Source of the DNA: Dryococelus australis
Taxonomy: Eukaryota > Arthropoda > Insecta > Phasmatodea > Phasmatidae
Length of the DNA stretch: 64,000 nt
Reading direction: 5' to 3'
Assembly: GCA_029891345.1 (NCBI GenBank)
Contig: CM056993.1
Span: forward strand, 224,821,924-224,885,923
Positions 36,001 through 47,539 of this stretch are shown piece after piece (within the stretch, counting starts at the first letter, position 1; each line of letters opens with the position of its first letter). The translations under genes were made by a program, and so were the position numbers. The notes below the pieces were generated by a model that was given only the letters and a program-made list of their open reading frames with translations, had not been told where the DNA came from and searched no databases.

Positions 36001-36500
36001 TGTTGTCGGCGGTGGAGTGAAGCTCTCCTCCAGTCTCCCGACTGGAGTGAATATAAGTGTCCTGTTGTCTGTCTAACGTGTTGTTATGTTGTATACAAGT
36101 GTGCTATTTAATCTCGCGTGTAGTGTGTGAGTGAGTCCCTAATCACCAATAGGGTGGGCCCTTGGGACTAGAGTCTTCCAGGCCCTAGTCAAAGCAGAGC
36201 ACCCCCCCCCCCCCCAGCACCTCCCTCTCTAAACGAGGAAGATCTTCCCGACCTGAAACAGACTATCAGGTCAGTGCGTTATTGCAAGTAAATAAGTAAT
36301 TATTTTAATATATTGTGATATTAGTAAAAGCCTAAGCTAGGTTAAATTGTTTAAGCTAATATAAATTAGCTATGTGATATCGTATTAGCCCCCCGACCCC
36401 GGCACTACCTCGACTGGCATGTGTGTCACTTGACCTGGAAGACGAGCGGTGGGTGGTGCTATTTCTCACCTATCCCGTGTTCCCACATAACCAGACTGGG
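36001..36500 (+). other. LTR-like or promoter-like segment
   Basis: The segment starts with TGTTGTCGGCGGTGGAG and contains an 8-bp perfect hairpin (CTCCAGTC/GACTGGAG, 4-bp loop) at 36028-36047, immediately followed by a TATA-like GAATATAAG at 36049-36057. A 14-base C run lies at 36202-36215. A possible end is CCCACATAACCAGACTGG near 36483-36500. TG start, TATA box and GC richness would fit a solo LTR, but no second copy is present in the window to prove it. Confidence 0.3.
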
Positions 36501-37041
36501 CAGAGCGTCCTAAATATTAATACCTGTGTATTTAGTACGACAGTATCAGTTTGGGGTGATTTGATATTTAAATAATCCTCAACTTTTTCGTATAGAAACA
36601 TTTTATATAGAAGGCTTGTTTCGATTTGTGATTCCCTCTGTTAACATAGCAAGTAGCATTTTGACTAGAAATCTCGTATATAAAAATCCTGTATTAGGTA
36701 AATGTATTGGGAGAAGGGGGATCGATTCTAATTGAACTCGTATGTGAACGAAGAAAATGTTGCTTTACGGGATGCGAAATATCCATTCAGATAGAGGCGA
36801 CAAGAATTTCATTGCAAAAACTTTCCTAGTCACTGTACAATTCAGAGTTTGTCTAGGTGATGAGACGTGCCGTATAGCAAAATAAATAAACTTGTGATTG
36901 ATTTAATAGAAAGAACAATTTCATTAAAATCTTACTTCACTCAAATATTCATTCGGCAGGAGGAGCTAATTATTTAATTACCGGTTAAGGCAAATGTAAT
37001 GTTCAAAAATGTTTAAAACAAATTTCTGGATATATATATAT
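36501..37041. other. AT-rich unassigned stretch
   Basis: AT-rich sequence with no gene, repeat or regulatory site that I can identify. Confidence 0.4.
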
Positions 37042-37059
37042 ATAAAATTTTAGGATTTT

Positions 37060-37132
<73 letters not shown>

Positions 37133-37175
37133 CAAGAGTAGTTGGCTCGTTGATTCCCAAATCCTAAAATTTTAT
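37042..37175. repeat. (TA)n tract flanked by a 20-bp inverted repeat
   Basis: The left arm at 37042-37061 (ATAAAATTTTAGGATTTTGG) and the right arm at 37156-37175 are reverse complements at 19 of 20 positions. Between them is a TA dinucleotide run of about 66 bp (37062-37128) and a short unique spacer. The whole can fold into a long hairpin or cruciform. Confidence 0.9.
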
Positions 37176-37921
37176 CAGTAGAGGGGAGGAATATCGTAAA
37201 CAATTTGTAGAACCACGTTTCCTTAGGAGAAATACACATAACCCACTGAATTATGATTAATTAAATTATATCGAGTACTGAGATCTGTCTTCAAACAACT
37301 AATAACCAACAGAGATATTCAAAATTCGCGCTCTTTTATTTGCACTACACTAGTTACGCTTCCTTAAAGCCTGATGTATTTTTTTCTACACAAATGTCAC
37401 CAGGTGTAACTACACAAGTTTAAGGAAATGTTCGTCTCCGATCCGTCACATCCAGTGGCACTTCAGCCACTCTTACACCCTCGTCGGAAAACTCCTGCGC
37501 TCATTATACTACTATATACTCACTGATTACTCAACCCAGCTTCTTTCTGTGATCATCCACGTTGTCAGCATTGTAACAGTATTGCCGCAGTCTGGCGACT
37601 GTTGTATGGGACTAGTCTCAGCCAGAATTAAACCAGTCGCAATATTACCTATGATATTGCGGTAAATCAATTTCCACCTCTGGTATATAATTCTGTCGAA
37701 GTATATATATTTTTGTGGCAGTGAGAATATTTGTTTCCTCTGGTGTATACATTTATCGACTGGAAACGCAGGATGTGTCAAAGGGTTTGAGTTCTTCGCC
37801 TATAACACTGATAAATATTTTCTTAAATCAATATGAATTAGTGATATCATCTTGGATTTTATAAGTGGGTATAGATGTATTATAGAGACTGATAAGTTGA
37901 ATTGTGTTGAGAGATTTGGGC
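37176..37921. other. Unassigned sequence
   Basis: About 750 bp with no recognisable gene. The open frame at 37527-37781 on the minus strand has no motif. Confidence 0.4.
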
Positions 37922-38156
37922 GTTTAACAACGAGGTCTTGAGAGCCGACGTGGGTGAAATAAGGTGAGTATGGAGCAGCGCCGGAATGAAAGGGTGGAGG
38001 TAACGGGAGATCCCCGAGAAAACCTGCGACCGAGCGGCATCGTCCAGCTCGATTTCCACGTGCGAAAATCCGGGAGTAACCCTGCCGAGTATTGAGCTCG
38101 GTTCACCTTAGTGGGAGGCGAGTAGACTAACCGCTCAGCCATCGCGGCCCCTAGGG
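37922..38156 (-). repeat. tRNA-derived SINE with Ser-like head (minus strand)
   Basis: The minus strand begins GGGGCCGCGATGGCTGAGCG, then GTTAGTCTACTCGCC, a clear A-box region as in class II tRNAs. It follows with a degenerate B box (ACCGAGCTCAATACTCGGC). A body containing CGCTCGGTCGCAGGTTTTC and a tail through CAAGACCTCGTTGTT follow. Length (~235 bp), Pol III boxes and GC richness in an AT-rich surround identify it as a SINE copy. Confidence 0.7.
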
Positions 38157-40191
38157 ATAGGAAGCCAGGGAGGGCAGAGAATATATCTCGGTTCTACTGA
38201 AAATCTGCGCGAGAATTTCCTGTCTACTGCAGCATCTGGAACAGAGGGAAACTTTTATTCGCAGTATTGATGGTAGAGCGAGATTTATTGTATACGTAGT
38301 TATTAGTTTTCGTCTTTTTGTTTGTGTTTACATTGTTGCATTTCTAATATATAAAGTTTTCGTCTTTGTATGCCTTTGTAGGAGAATTTGATGTAAGGGT
38401 AAATATAAACTGTTAATAATTAGATGGTACATTTTTTTTTGTTACAATTTTGCTTTATTGCCAGAAGAAAATCATTTCTCTATTTGTTGTTTCATTTTGT
38501 CGAATATTTTCCTGTGAGTGGTTATGAAGACGGTAAGAACCAATCAGAAAATAATTTAATTCAAATAAGTTTCCAGAGATTAGTCCCATTCCCATGACAA
38601 AACAGCAACGACATATTGGAAACCATCAGGACTGGAACAGTAAAACTTATAACTCAAAAACAATTAATGCACACATAGGATTACCATTTACACAATGCCA
38701 TTAATTTTACAGGCATAACATCATCTCCAAAAAATTGTCTTAAAGAGGGTTTAAAAGACTTAAGCTGTAACTTTCTGACTAAAGAGAATATAGAAAGGAT
38801 GTCACCGCCATTTGTTGTTAAGGCAAGGCTTTTCGTTTCTTTGTTCAGTAAAGTTACGTATTACACTGTTTCCACCACTGCCTGACGTAAAGAACTTTAC
38901 ACTCCTCTTTTGAAATGAAGGACCTTGTCGTGAAGCCATTCTTGAGACGGCATGGTAGTGACATTTAGACTGCTTCCTCTGATTTATTTTATAATACATA
39001 ACACAGCTCCGCATTCTGAACAACCGACACGCCACAAACTCCGATAGGAAAATTTTTTATTTCTGCAAGACAATAACTCTCTCAGTGAAATGTAAACTGT
39101 GTTCGTGTCAACGAAAATTAAATTAAAAAAAAAACTATCTTTCGGTTTGACGCTCTGAAAAATTATTACGAAAGAGTGATATTAAAACACTGCCGGGAAT
39201 CTGCAAATCATGTGGTGTAGTTTTAACATATGTATATTTATTTGTATTCTTCAAATTCATTCGTGCATACCATGCCGCGATTAGAAGGATTATACGATGA
39301 AGACATGCATTGAGTTCAAAATTCTAACATTTAGGCGATCAATTGTTTTACAGTTCGCTGCGTAATAAAAGTGAACGGGTGGACGATCGAAGCCTTTATT
39401 TCATCAGCTGTGAATAAATAAAATTATAGCACAGTCACCTTCACTACTGCATATAATATATAGAAATATTTATATTTACGTCGTCACTCTTATATTCTAT
39501 TGCAGATCTGGTCGAAAATTTGAATGCTAACGGCGACTTGTGAAAGAAAAAATCCTGATGTGGTAGATATTTTTCTTCTGCTCTCTATATTTGAATCGGT
39601 CAGAGATTCACTCTTTCAATCAGTCAACATTACCTGACTAATTAAACAGTCACTTCAGTGAATTTATCTACTGAATCAGAGAAGAAATATCAGATTTCCT
39701 TCACTTATTAATTCAGTTACATTTTCCCCTGAATCATCGGTAATTTTTTTCTCTGTTTTTCAGTGGTTTGACTGACTGATCAGTTAAACATCGTGTAAAA
39801 ATGGCCTTCATTTAATGTTTTAAAATGGCCGTTTTAAGAAAAACGTGTACCAAGTGAAATAACAACGAATAAAATAACAAAACGAAAACGAAATATTTCT
39901 AAAATATGTTTCGTCTTCCAAACACCATTCTACGAGGTAATAAGCCTATGAACATTCAGCCTTTCATTAATTTTTCACGCCCTTCATTTAGTTTTCTTGT
40001 TATCATCACAGCGCTCGGTTTGAAGATTTGAACTTCAAATAATGTGGCGAAGAAGAGTGCACTCATAAATATTATTCGTTTTAACAATCCAAACGGTAAC
40101 AATTAAACAAAAACGAAAAATAAGAGCATGCAGTTTAAATCTTCACGAATTCGTTCTGAACTATAAAACATATATTTTACATTAGTTTTTC
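38157..40191. other. AT-rich unassigned sequence
   Basis: Two kilobases of AT-rich DNA without a recognisable gene. Between 39600 and 39790, and again at 40430-40530, motifs such as TTCACTGA/TCAGTGAA and AATCAGTGG recur in both orientations. They could be the decayed ends of a foldback or MITE-like element, but I cannot define its ends. Confidence 0.35.
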
Positions 40192-40310
40192 AACTAGACT
40201 TGGTACCGCAGATGGTAAGGTAAGGCTCAAAAGTGAAGCCGAAAGGGTTTGTGAGTTCAATCCCGACCATCCCCCAGAATTGTTTTACCTTTTTAAATAA
40301 TGGGAAATTG
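40192..40310 (+). repeat. Short tRNA-derived SINE fragment (plus strand)
   Basis: The plus strand has GGTACCGCAGATGGTAAGGT (A-box region), then GTGAGTTCAATCCCGACCAT (B box), followed by CCCCCAGAATTGTTTTACC. Box spacing is about 50 bp, as in tRNA-derived heads. It is short, so it is probably a truncated copy. Confidence 0.5.
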
Positions 40311-40854
40311 CGCGATTTATGTAGTAGGCTAAACTATCGTAGATATGTTTATTTCACGAAACTATCAGCCCAAATTCATTAAACACAATATTTAATCTGC
40401 CACTTCGTCAACCGTTACTAATTCAATCATGAAATTTGTTCACTGAAGCAATCAGTGGTTTTTCCACTGATTCTAAGTGGAGCCATTTTCACTGTTTCGA
40501 GTAGTTGAATTTCACTGCGAATCAGTGGTTTTCTAATTTAATTCTAATTTAAAATGTACCAATCTATAAGAGTTCATCATGTGAAGTAAATCATCGCACT
40601 CTATTATGACTGCCTTTAAATTTGGTATACATGCATTATCAAAACGAATGCTTTTCAAATACGTAGATAACAAAATCAAAGCCTGCCAAAATTTTCGTGG
40701 ACTGAATGTGTAAAAATTTTAACCCATTTTATATAATTTTATAATCAAAATGAGCATAACGAGATCTCCTAGTTTAAAAAAAGAGGACTTATTTTCAGTT
40801 AGTGACACAGCCAGTATGCAATGAAAGTAATCATTTACAAACACTTTCAATAAA
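40311..40854. other. AT-rich unassigned stretch
   Basis: AT-rich sequence with no recognisable gene. It contains the second set of TTCACTGA/AATCAGTGG motifs noted for the preceding stretch. Confidence 0.35.
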
Positions 40855-41490
40855 TAGTGGGAAAATTACCTGACAAGTGTAAGGTAGTATTCCCAAATTT
40901 ATGAGGGAAATACAGTTTTCCTTACGTTTCAGGTAAAACTACCGCACTCTGGATTATAATTCGCGTACACAGTGTTGGAAAATCCTATACATGAATGGGA
41001 AAATTACCTTACGACGCGTGCATCTCTTCAGCATTCTCAACAGCTAAGTTGGAAGACGGGCAGAAATAACAATAATTTAACATGCTTATATTCACTAAAT
41101 ATGTGTGCTGTCATCGTTGTGAAATGGATAGCGTATCGACGTATTGTGATAGAGGACTTTCGTTCACGCCCACCCACCAGCAAGTGTCGAGGATTTTAGT
41201 ATTGAGTTTCGGTTTCTATTCGCCAGAGGATATAGATAGTAAAATAATTAACAGTATTAATACTCAGAGGTAATTTTAAATATAATTATATTATACATTA
41301 TAGTTAATTTTATCTAACTTGTATGGGATTTTTCCTCCACTTTTGTCAAGTATTTTTCCCGTGCAATTAGGGAATATTAGGTACTTTACGTGTTATGTAA
41401 ATTTACACTACATTTAAGAGGTAACTTTACCTTACATGTAGAGGTAATAAGCATCCCTTACATGTAAGAAACTTTTACCTCAAGTTTTTT
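40855..41490. repeat. Foldback or MITE-like segment with GGTAA/TTACC motifs
   Basis: The left side (about 40857-40960) and right side (about 41330-41490) are packed with degenerate inverted motifs: AAAATTACCT, GTAAGGTA, AGGTAAAACTACC on the left, and AAGAGGTAACTTTACC, TTACATGTAGAGGTAA, TTTTACCTC on the right. A 34-bp stretch at about 40860-40893 pairs with one at about 41328-41361 at roughly two thirds of positions. This suggests a decayed inverted-repeat element. No transposase is present. Confidence 0.4.
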
Positions 41491-42230
41491 TCTTTGCAGT
41501 CAATCTTTCTGTGGAGGTAGGTTTTGAAATACAATAGATATTTATCTTTTCAATTGGTCTATTTGTATGGGTAACTTCCAAAACAACGACGTTTCAAAAA
41601 TGTTAGTGCGTTAAGTTATATTTCTCGAATGATTTTGTATATGACATATTTGTTATTCAAATATCACCCAGAGAGCTCAAAAGTTTCCGGTTTAAATAAT
41701 ATTATCCTGCAATACTGGAAGAAAATGAACTTCTGAAATTAAGGTGCTTATGAGGTAATTCAACAGTAACTTCGTTACTTTATCTTTGTGGGAATGTAAA
41801 AAAATATAGACTTGTACTTTACGAAATAGAGGTGAACATCTGTTCAGTATGAATCATTGGGCACTCATTTTTTCATAAATCAGATGAAATTTATTGAAAT
41901 GGCCTTAATCATTCGTGTGGTATAAACAAATATGTTTAAGGTTTTTCACACGTAACTAAGGTAGAGTTGTATGTAAACATGATTGATGATGTACAACCAC
42001 GTCAAGCTGAAATAAATAAATGTTATGCCCAGTATATTTTTTAATGGAGTGAGCAGCGATAGATGTATGTGTGTTAGTGGTGTGTTATACGGTACAGATA
42101 CAGTTATCTGACAGAAATATTTCTTTCATTCTGCAACGATGTGTAAGGTTTCCTTTAATATGCCAGTACAGAAAACACTGCCTCGTTAAATTGCATTATT
42201 AAGTAGAATTCATCGACATCATTTAGTTCT
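41491..42230. other. AT-rich flank of the piggyBac insertion
   Basis: AT-rich sequence with no recognisable gene. Confidence 0.4.
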
Positions 42231-42247
42231 TTAATCCTCTGGTGGGA

Positions 42248-42495
42248 ACATCTGCCTGTCAGGCAGATATGATTTATTTTTTTGCCGCTGGCAGTGCCTC
42301 TTTTACATCTGGGATGTCCATCACCTGAGTGTGCTTCAGTTTACATCTTGTCTTTGACGTGACAAGGAGTCCCTTGCAGCCAGCATTCACTTGTTAAAGT
42401 AGGCAACGTTGTTCTGAAACATAGCCTGCCTCAGAGGCAGATGTTCCCGCTAACGCATCGTGTAATATTTTCCTGTCAGGCAGATGTTTTTTCAA
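42248..42495. repeat. Palindromic subterminal repeats of the piggyBac, left side
   Basis: The palindrome ATCTGCCTGTCAGGCAGAT is at 42250-42268. A related palindrome with CTGCCTCAGAGGCAG, followed by ATGTTCCCGCTAAC, is at about 42427-42455. A third half-palindrome, CTGTCAGGCAGATG, is at about 42473-42486. The right end has ATCTGCCTCATAGACAGAT followed by CTTCCCACTAAT at about 44993-45023. Such repeated sites next to the ends are plausible transposase-binding sites. Confidence 0.8.
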
Positions 42496-42639
42496 CTGTT
42501 TACATTTTTTCCTTATTATTTTCACTACATCAGTTTTTTTTCATCGTGGTTATGTTTTACTTTATTTTATTATTGTACACAGTCATCCCTTGCCCACACT
42601 TCTGAGATCCTCATTTCCTTGTGCACTTCTTTCAGGAAA

Positions 42640-44365
42640 ATGACTGGCAGACTTCCACCAAATATTTCGAGCCGTACTATGCGAATAATTATGATGGTTG
42701 AAATGACAGAAGAATCTAATGACGAAGTTGACTGACGATCCAGTCGACAATGAAGATGAAAGTGATAATGATTGACTGAAAATGACACGAACACGTCTTT
42801 GTTTGGACGGAGGAATGGTTTTTTGAGTTGGAAATCGGAGCCACTCTGCTATGCCACACCGACAATTCGTCATAATATCATCAAAGTCCGATTAGCAAAA
42901 CTGGACGGACCTGCTCGCTCTCTCTCGGAGATTCTCCATTTGCAGAACAAGTGTAGAAACTGTTATTTTACAGTAACATGGTTGAGGAAATCGTGCAACA
43001 TACAAATTGCAAACTGGCATCAGTACGAACGAAGATTGAAAATCCTAACTCATGTTATCAAGACATAGATTGTGAATAAATCAGTGCTTTGATTGGATTA
43101 TTGTTATTGTGCTCCATCTCCAAATCCTCTGGAGAATCTTTACGATCTTCAGTCTCAACTAGCATTACAGGAAGACCTATAGTCAGAGCCATTATGACAG
43201 AATCGAGGTGTTATATTCTGATTGGAGCATTGTGATTTGATGATTCTACAACCAGGGAAAATCAGGGAGGTAACTGACCCAGCAGCCGCAGTATCACACA
43301 TTTTTAACATGTTCATCGAAAACTTCCAAAAGAATTAGGAAATGGGTGCCCACTAATGTACTGATGAGACCCTTGTGCCCTCCAGAGGCCGTGTCCGTTT
43401 TTTAGTTTATATACCCAAGAAACTAGCAAAGTATGGCATAAAGTTGTTGTGCCTTACTGATGCGCATAACTCGTACCTCTACAATGCACACATATATACA
43501 AGCAAAGTAAGTGATGGTACTACCCTTATCCCAGCAGAGCAAAAACTCCAAATTCCATCTCAAGCGGTGGTTCGTCTTACAAAATGCCTTTACAAGACAA
43601 ACCGAAACATAACCTGTGGCAATTGGTTTCGTTAATTGGAAATTGCTCAAGAATTACTGAAACATGGTTTGACCTTGGTGGCAACTATGAAATAAGCCCC
43701 AGATACCACCTGAGTTTCTTCCCAACAAAACTCGGGCAATTGGATCAAGTTTGTATGGTTTCACAAAGGATTTGACTCTACTTTCTCATGTTCCGAAAAA
43801 CTTAAAAGCAGTCATTTTACTTTCTTCTATGCACCATTCTGAATTCAATGACACTTAAACTGGCTAACCAGAAATACTTTCGTTTTACAATGCGACAAAA
43901 TTTGGGGCTGACACTCTTAATATAAAGTGCTCCAACAATTCCGCAAATCGGAAAACTAAGAGGTGGCCAGTAGCAATATTATATTACATACTGACCATGT
44001 ATAGCTAGAATGCATATGTATTGTACAACATGTACAGCAAGGCTGAAAAACTTGCAAGATATGAATTTGTAAAGAGTCTTGGCCTTTCTCTAGCCCGCCC
44101 TCCATGAAGAAAGTACTGAAAATTCCTAACCTCCCAGAATAAATTTAGAAAACTCATCCAGGAAGCAATGGAGAACCAAGAAAAAGAAGCAACGCCCTCA
44201 GTGTCTGTGATAAGAAATGATAAATTAGAGAAGTGCAAAGCTTGTATATACTGTCCTTACCAAAAAAAGAGTGCAACTAACTATAAATGCATTCAGTGTG
44301 AAACACCAACTTGTCTTGAATGTTCAAGGAAAATCTGCAATCAATGCATCCAGAATCATAATTAG
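42640..44365 (+). pseudogene. piggyBac transposase, inactivated
   Basis: The start MTGRLPPNISSRTMRII followed by an acidic stretch is like piggyBac N termini. The catalytic domain shows CTDETLVPSRGR (first Asp, near 43365), YIPKKLAKYGIKLLCLTDAHN (second Asp, near 43460), then VVRLTKCLYKTNRNITCGNWF, HVPKN-like and LLSSMHH stretches. The third Asp is in a FGADTL block near 43900. The C terminus has the Cys-rich CKACIYCPYQ ... YKCIQCETPTCLECSRKICN domain near 44236-44350. Frameshifts and stops occur throughout (for example after NDEVD at 42735, after VIKT at 43068, and within GAH*CTDE near 43355), so the product is not made. Domain order and length agree with a normal transposase of about 570 residues. 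Confidence 0.92.
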
Positions 44366-45059
44366 GAGAAATTTTGAACTGTAAATCTAAATAGTTGCTG
44401 CTTATATGATTCTCATTTATGTTCCTTTTTTATTTATTATGTACGACTTTTTTTAAGATAGTAAGAGTTGTCATTTGTTCAAGATTTGCGTTTTCAAGAC
44501 GAAAGTGGGTTTGACCTAAGACAAGAGATAATTTTCGTATAATTTCTTGGTTTTTACTATGGTTTGTTTCATTTTGTTACTCAGCTTATAACTGCTTATA
44601 GTGTCATTCTAGTTTTATAATATAAATGTCAAAATTTTTACGAAGGGGCAAGATGGTGATAATGTTTGACTTGTACTTTGAATGTAGTAGAATAAGAATT
44701 TTGCTTTTGACTGAAGTTTGTTTCTTGTGTTGCTTGAATATGTGAACGTGGTATTGTTAATATGTTTTAAGTGGTAATAAGAGAAATTAATAATACATTA
44801 CTTTATTTAAAACAATGGCTTAAAAGGACTGAATTCTTTAGATAAATAAATTCTTAACTGTGAAAATCGTGTTGCCCAACTTGTGTGTCTGAATTTAAAA
44901 AAAATACATTTTTAAACAAATAAATCTGTGTTTAGTGCTCGTATAATCAAAATCGTGGGGTTGAATTTCAAATAAAACTGTTTCTTAGGTCTATCTGCCT
45001 CATAGACAGATCTTCCCACTAATCCGAAAAAAATAAAATCTTCCCACCGGAGGGTTTAA

Positions 45060-47539
45060 TAAACGTTAAGCTATTAGTTTTGAACAAAAATTGAAGTGTT
45101 ATATATCATGTGAACGCGGACATAAAGCGAATTGCAATCACACGTCGTTATGTAGGTCACTGCAACAATTGCAAAATACATTGCAAGAGTTATAGTTTGT
45201 GAAACATAGCACCCAAGTGACAGAGGATCTCCCATCTCAGTGGCACAGTATTCGGGACAACTATGCAGCCAAGAAACTATATAACACTTGGCCACACCTT
45301 GAGCCAAGCCTCAAGATGCAGCTTCATCATGGCGTCCCGGTAGTCGCTTCGAGTCATAACAGTCAACCTGCAGCAACAGTAGGACCACATACATGTTAGT
45401 CATGTACTTATTTGAGTAGACTTAGGACCTACTTCACCAACAGCTTGTATCATTACTACAACGTAAATCTCTGTTCCCTCCTTCATTTAACTTCAGTTTA
45501 GCTACCATGAACCTTTTCTATTCCGTAAATAAGTATATCAACAAGAAAACATAAGTATGGCACGGCCTCAAGAATTAAAGGGGGTTCCGAATCTCAAATG
45601 TATACATTTATTGAGTTTTAATAACTGAGCCGTGGCAAAGGTAAACATCACTGGCAAAGCCTTCTCTCCACATTAGCGTGGCGGTTTGCGCGTGCAGCCA
45701 TACCCTCCCTCACCGTCCTGACTTTCAGTTGCACCAACTTATTACATATTAGCCAACATTGGTAAAATAACATTATCTGAGCATCGATATTTCACTCGAG
45801 CCCACATTCACCCAACTTAATGAGATTAATTCTATGGTATCCAATTTAATACAATTGAAAAACAAACTTTTAATAGCATTTTCCAGCGTTGGTAATATTT
45901 TAGCAAGATGTGTATTATTTTGAGGGGCGCCGACTGGTTCAGCCTCAATGGAGAGCAGCATTTCTGTAAGCGATTCACACGAAACACTTAGTTTAATATT
46001 TAAGGAAAAACTTTTGTTTTGTTTAATTAATGCAATAGAGTTAAAACATTTATACTATTTGCTACAAGTTTTCAGTCAGTTGTCATTTCAGCAGTTAGTT
46101 TGCGCTGTACAATTCCCTTCGTAAAATTTAAAATTAACCAATAATTACAAATGTACTTTCATATTTATTGATTTATATACGTTCGATTTATATTTCTGAT
46201 AATAGGATCTAATGTTGTAATACTTATTTGTAGCATAACATAAGAAGGTTTCTCTTGATTATGTGCAAGCGGAATATTCATACAAACGAGTAACAACGCT
46301 CAACATAGTCGCTCCCTGCCTGGTTTATATAATACTTGCTGACAAACTGTCAAACACAAAACAAGAAATTAGGGATTACTGGTTGGCCGACTAAGAGAGA
46401 GAAAATAAAGGGAGAAGGGTTAAGGGCAAGTACAGATGCCTTCCAGGGACCAAAGCAAACCGAAAATCGATTGTTGCAATAAATTTAAACGACAAAGTTA
46501 GTGGGCTGTGACCCCCCCCCCCCCCACTTATCACAAGAACACACCGAGGAGAAGTGAAGGTTCAAATCAAATCATAACGGACTAAAAGCATGCCTGGTGT
46601 TTGAAGCTGTGAAAGCGACCAGCAAAATACGTGTTACACGTACGTCTACTGTACATTTGATATTAAAGAAGAACTTTCACCATCCTTGTTTGGCCACCCT
46701 CACCTGCCACCCTCTAACAGTTCACTTGTGTGGGCAAACAATTCTCACCCCCCCCCCCCCAAATACCACTATCCACTGTCAACGCTCATGATCATGATAA
46801 CACTTGTAGTGCCAACCAACCATCTTACATTCCGCCCATGTTATGTTAGTGTAGTTTTAAATACATTTGACCCTCGAATTAAAAAATTACTAGTATTATG
46901 AGCCCCAACAAACACAGAGGTATAAGTGGCAGTAGTGAGAGCACCTGTGTTCTATGATGCTAGGAAGCATCAGCAGCCTTAGTGTAATTTAATTAACCTG
47001 TAAATTGGCTCTGGAGAGAGGAACATCATTTGCCGACACATGGGAAACTGTTCTACTTGATTCGAGATCCATCTAAGGCCATTAGATGTATTTAAAGATG
47101 ATTGTAATTATGAGTAATTAAGGTATAATGAACCATTATATAACGAATACTTTTAGGTACCGAGAGTAAGTACATATACCGAGAATAAGTATATGTACCC
47201 AGACAGTAATAACACAGAAGGTACAAATGTTTACCCATCAGCTGCCGAAACACAACTGACTAAGGTGTTGATGGGAGGTGAGGTTCTACTTGGTTTGACA
47301 CCCATGGAGAGTAATTAGGTATAATTAAATCATAATGAACAATTCCATAATGAGTAATTGCATAATAAGGAAGTACTTATACTGAAAATAATCACATATA
47401 GAGAGTAATAAATGTACCGAGGATAAGTACATGTACCTAGAGAGTAATTACACACTAAGGAAACATCCTAGCCCGACCACTGCTACCTCGCAACTAAGGT
47501 GTAAATCGTCACATCAATATGTTAAGTATTACATCCGCC
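45060..47539. other. Unassigned AT-rich sequence
   Basis: No gene can be supported. An open frame at 45199-45399 on the plus strand and one at 45773-45961 on the minus strand have no motif. Two poly-C runs lie at 46512-46525 and 46748-46760. Short repeated phrases such as GAGTAATTA and AAGTACAT(A/G)TACC occur between 47150 and 47450. Confidence 0.4.

Larger units (their letters stand above)
42231..45059 (+). mobile_element. piggyBac-family transposon with TTAA ends
   Basis: A 2.8-kb piggyBac copy is bounded by TTAA at 42231-42234 and TTAA at 45056-45059, the target-site duplication of the family. Terminal inverted repeats are TCCTCTGGTGGGAA at 42235-42248 and its counterpart TTCCCACCGGAGGG at 45041-45054, matching at 12 of 14 positions. 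Both ends also carry subterminal palindromic repeats. The transposase inside is decayed, so the copy cannot move by itself, but both ends are well preserved. Confidence 0.93.

Noticed and set aside
37003-37239. Open frame with a long YIYIYI run
   Set aside because: It is the translation of a TA dinucleotide microsatellite.
37924-38142. 72-codon minus-strand open frame
   Set aside because: It lies entirely within a tRNA-derived SINE and is a by-product of its GC content.
33233-40310. Functional tRNA genes
   Set aside because: The Pol III boxes at 33.4, 38.1 and 40.2 kb do not fold into complete cloverleafs by eye and are followed by SINE-like bodies, so they were called SINEs.
42570-42873. 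Minus-strand open frames inside the piggyBac element
   Set aside because: They are shadows of the transposase gene on the other strand.
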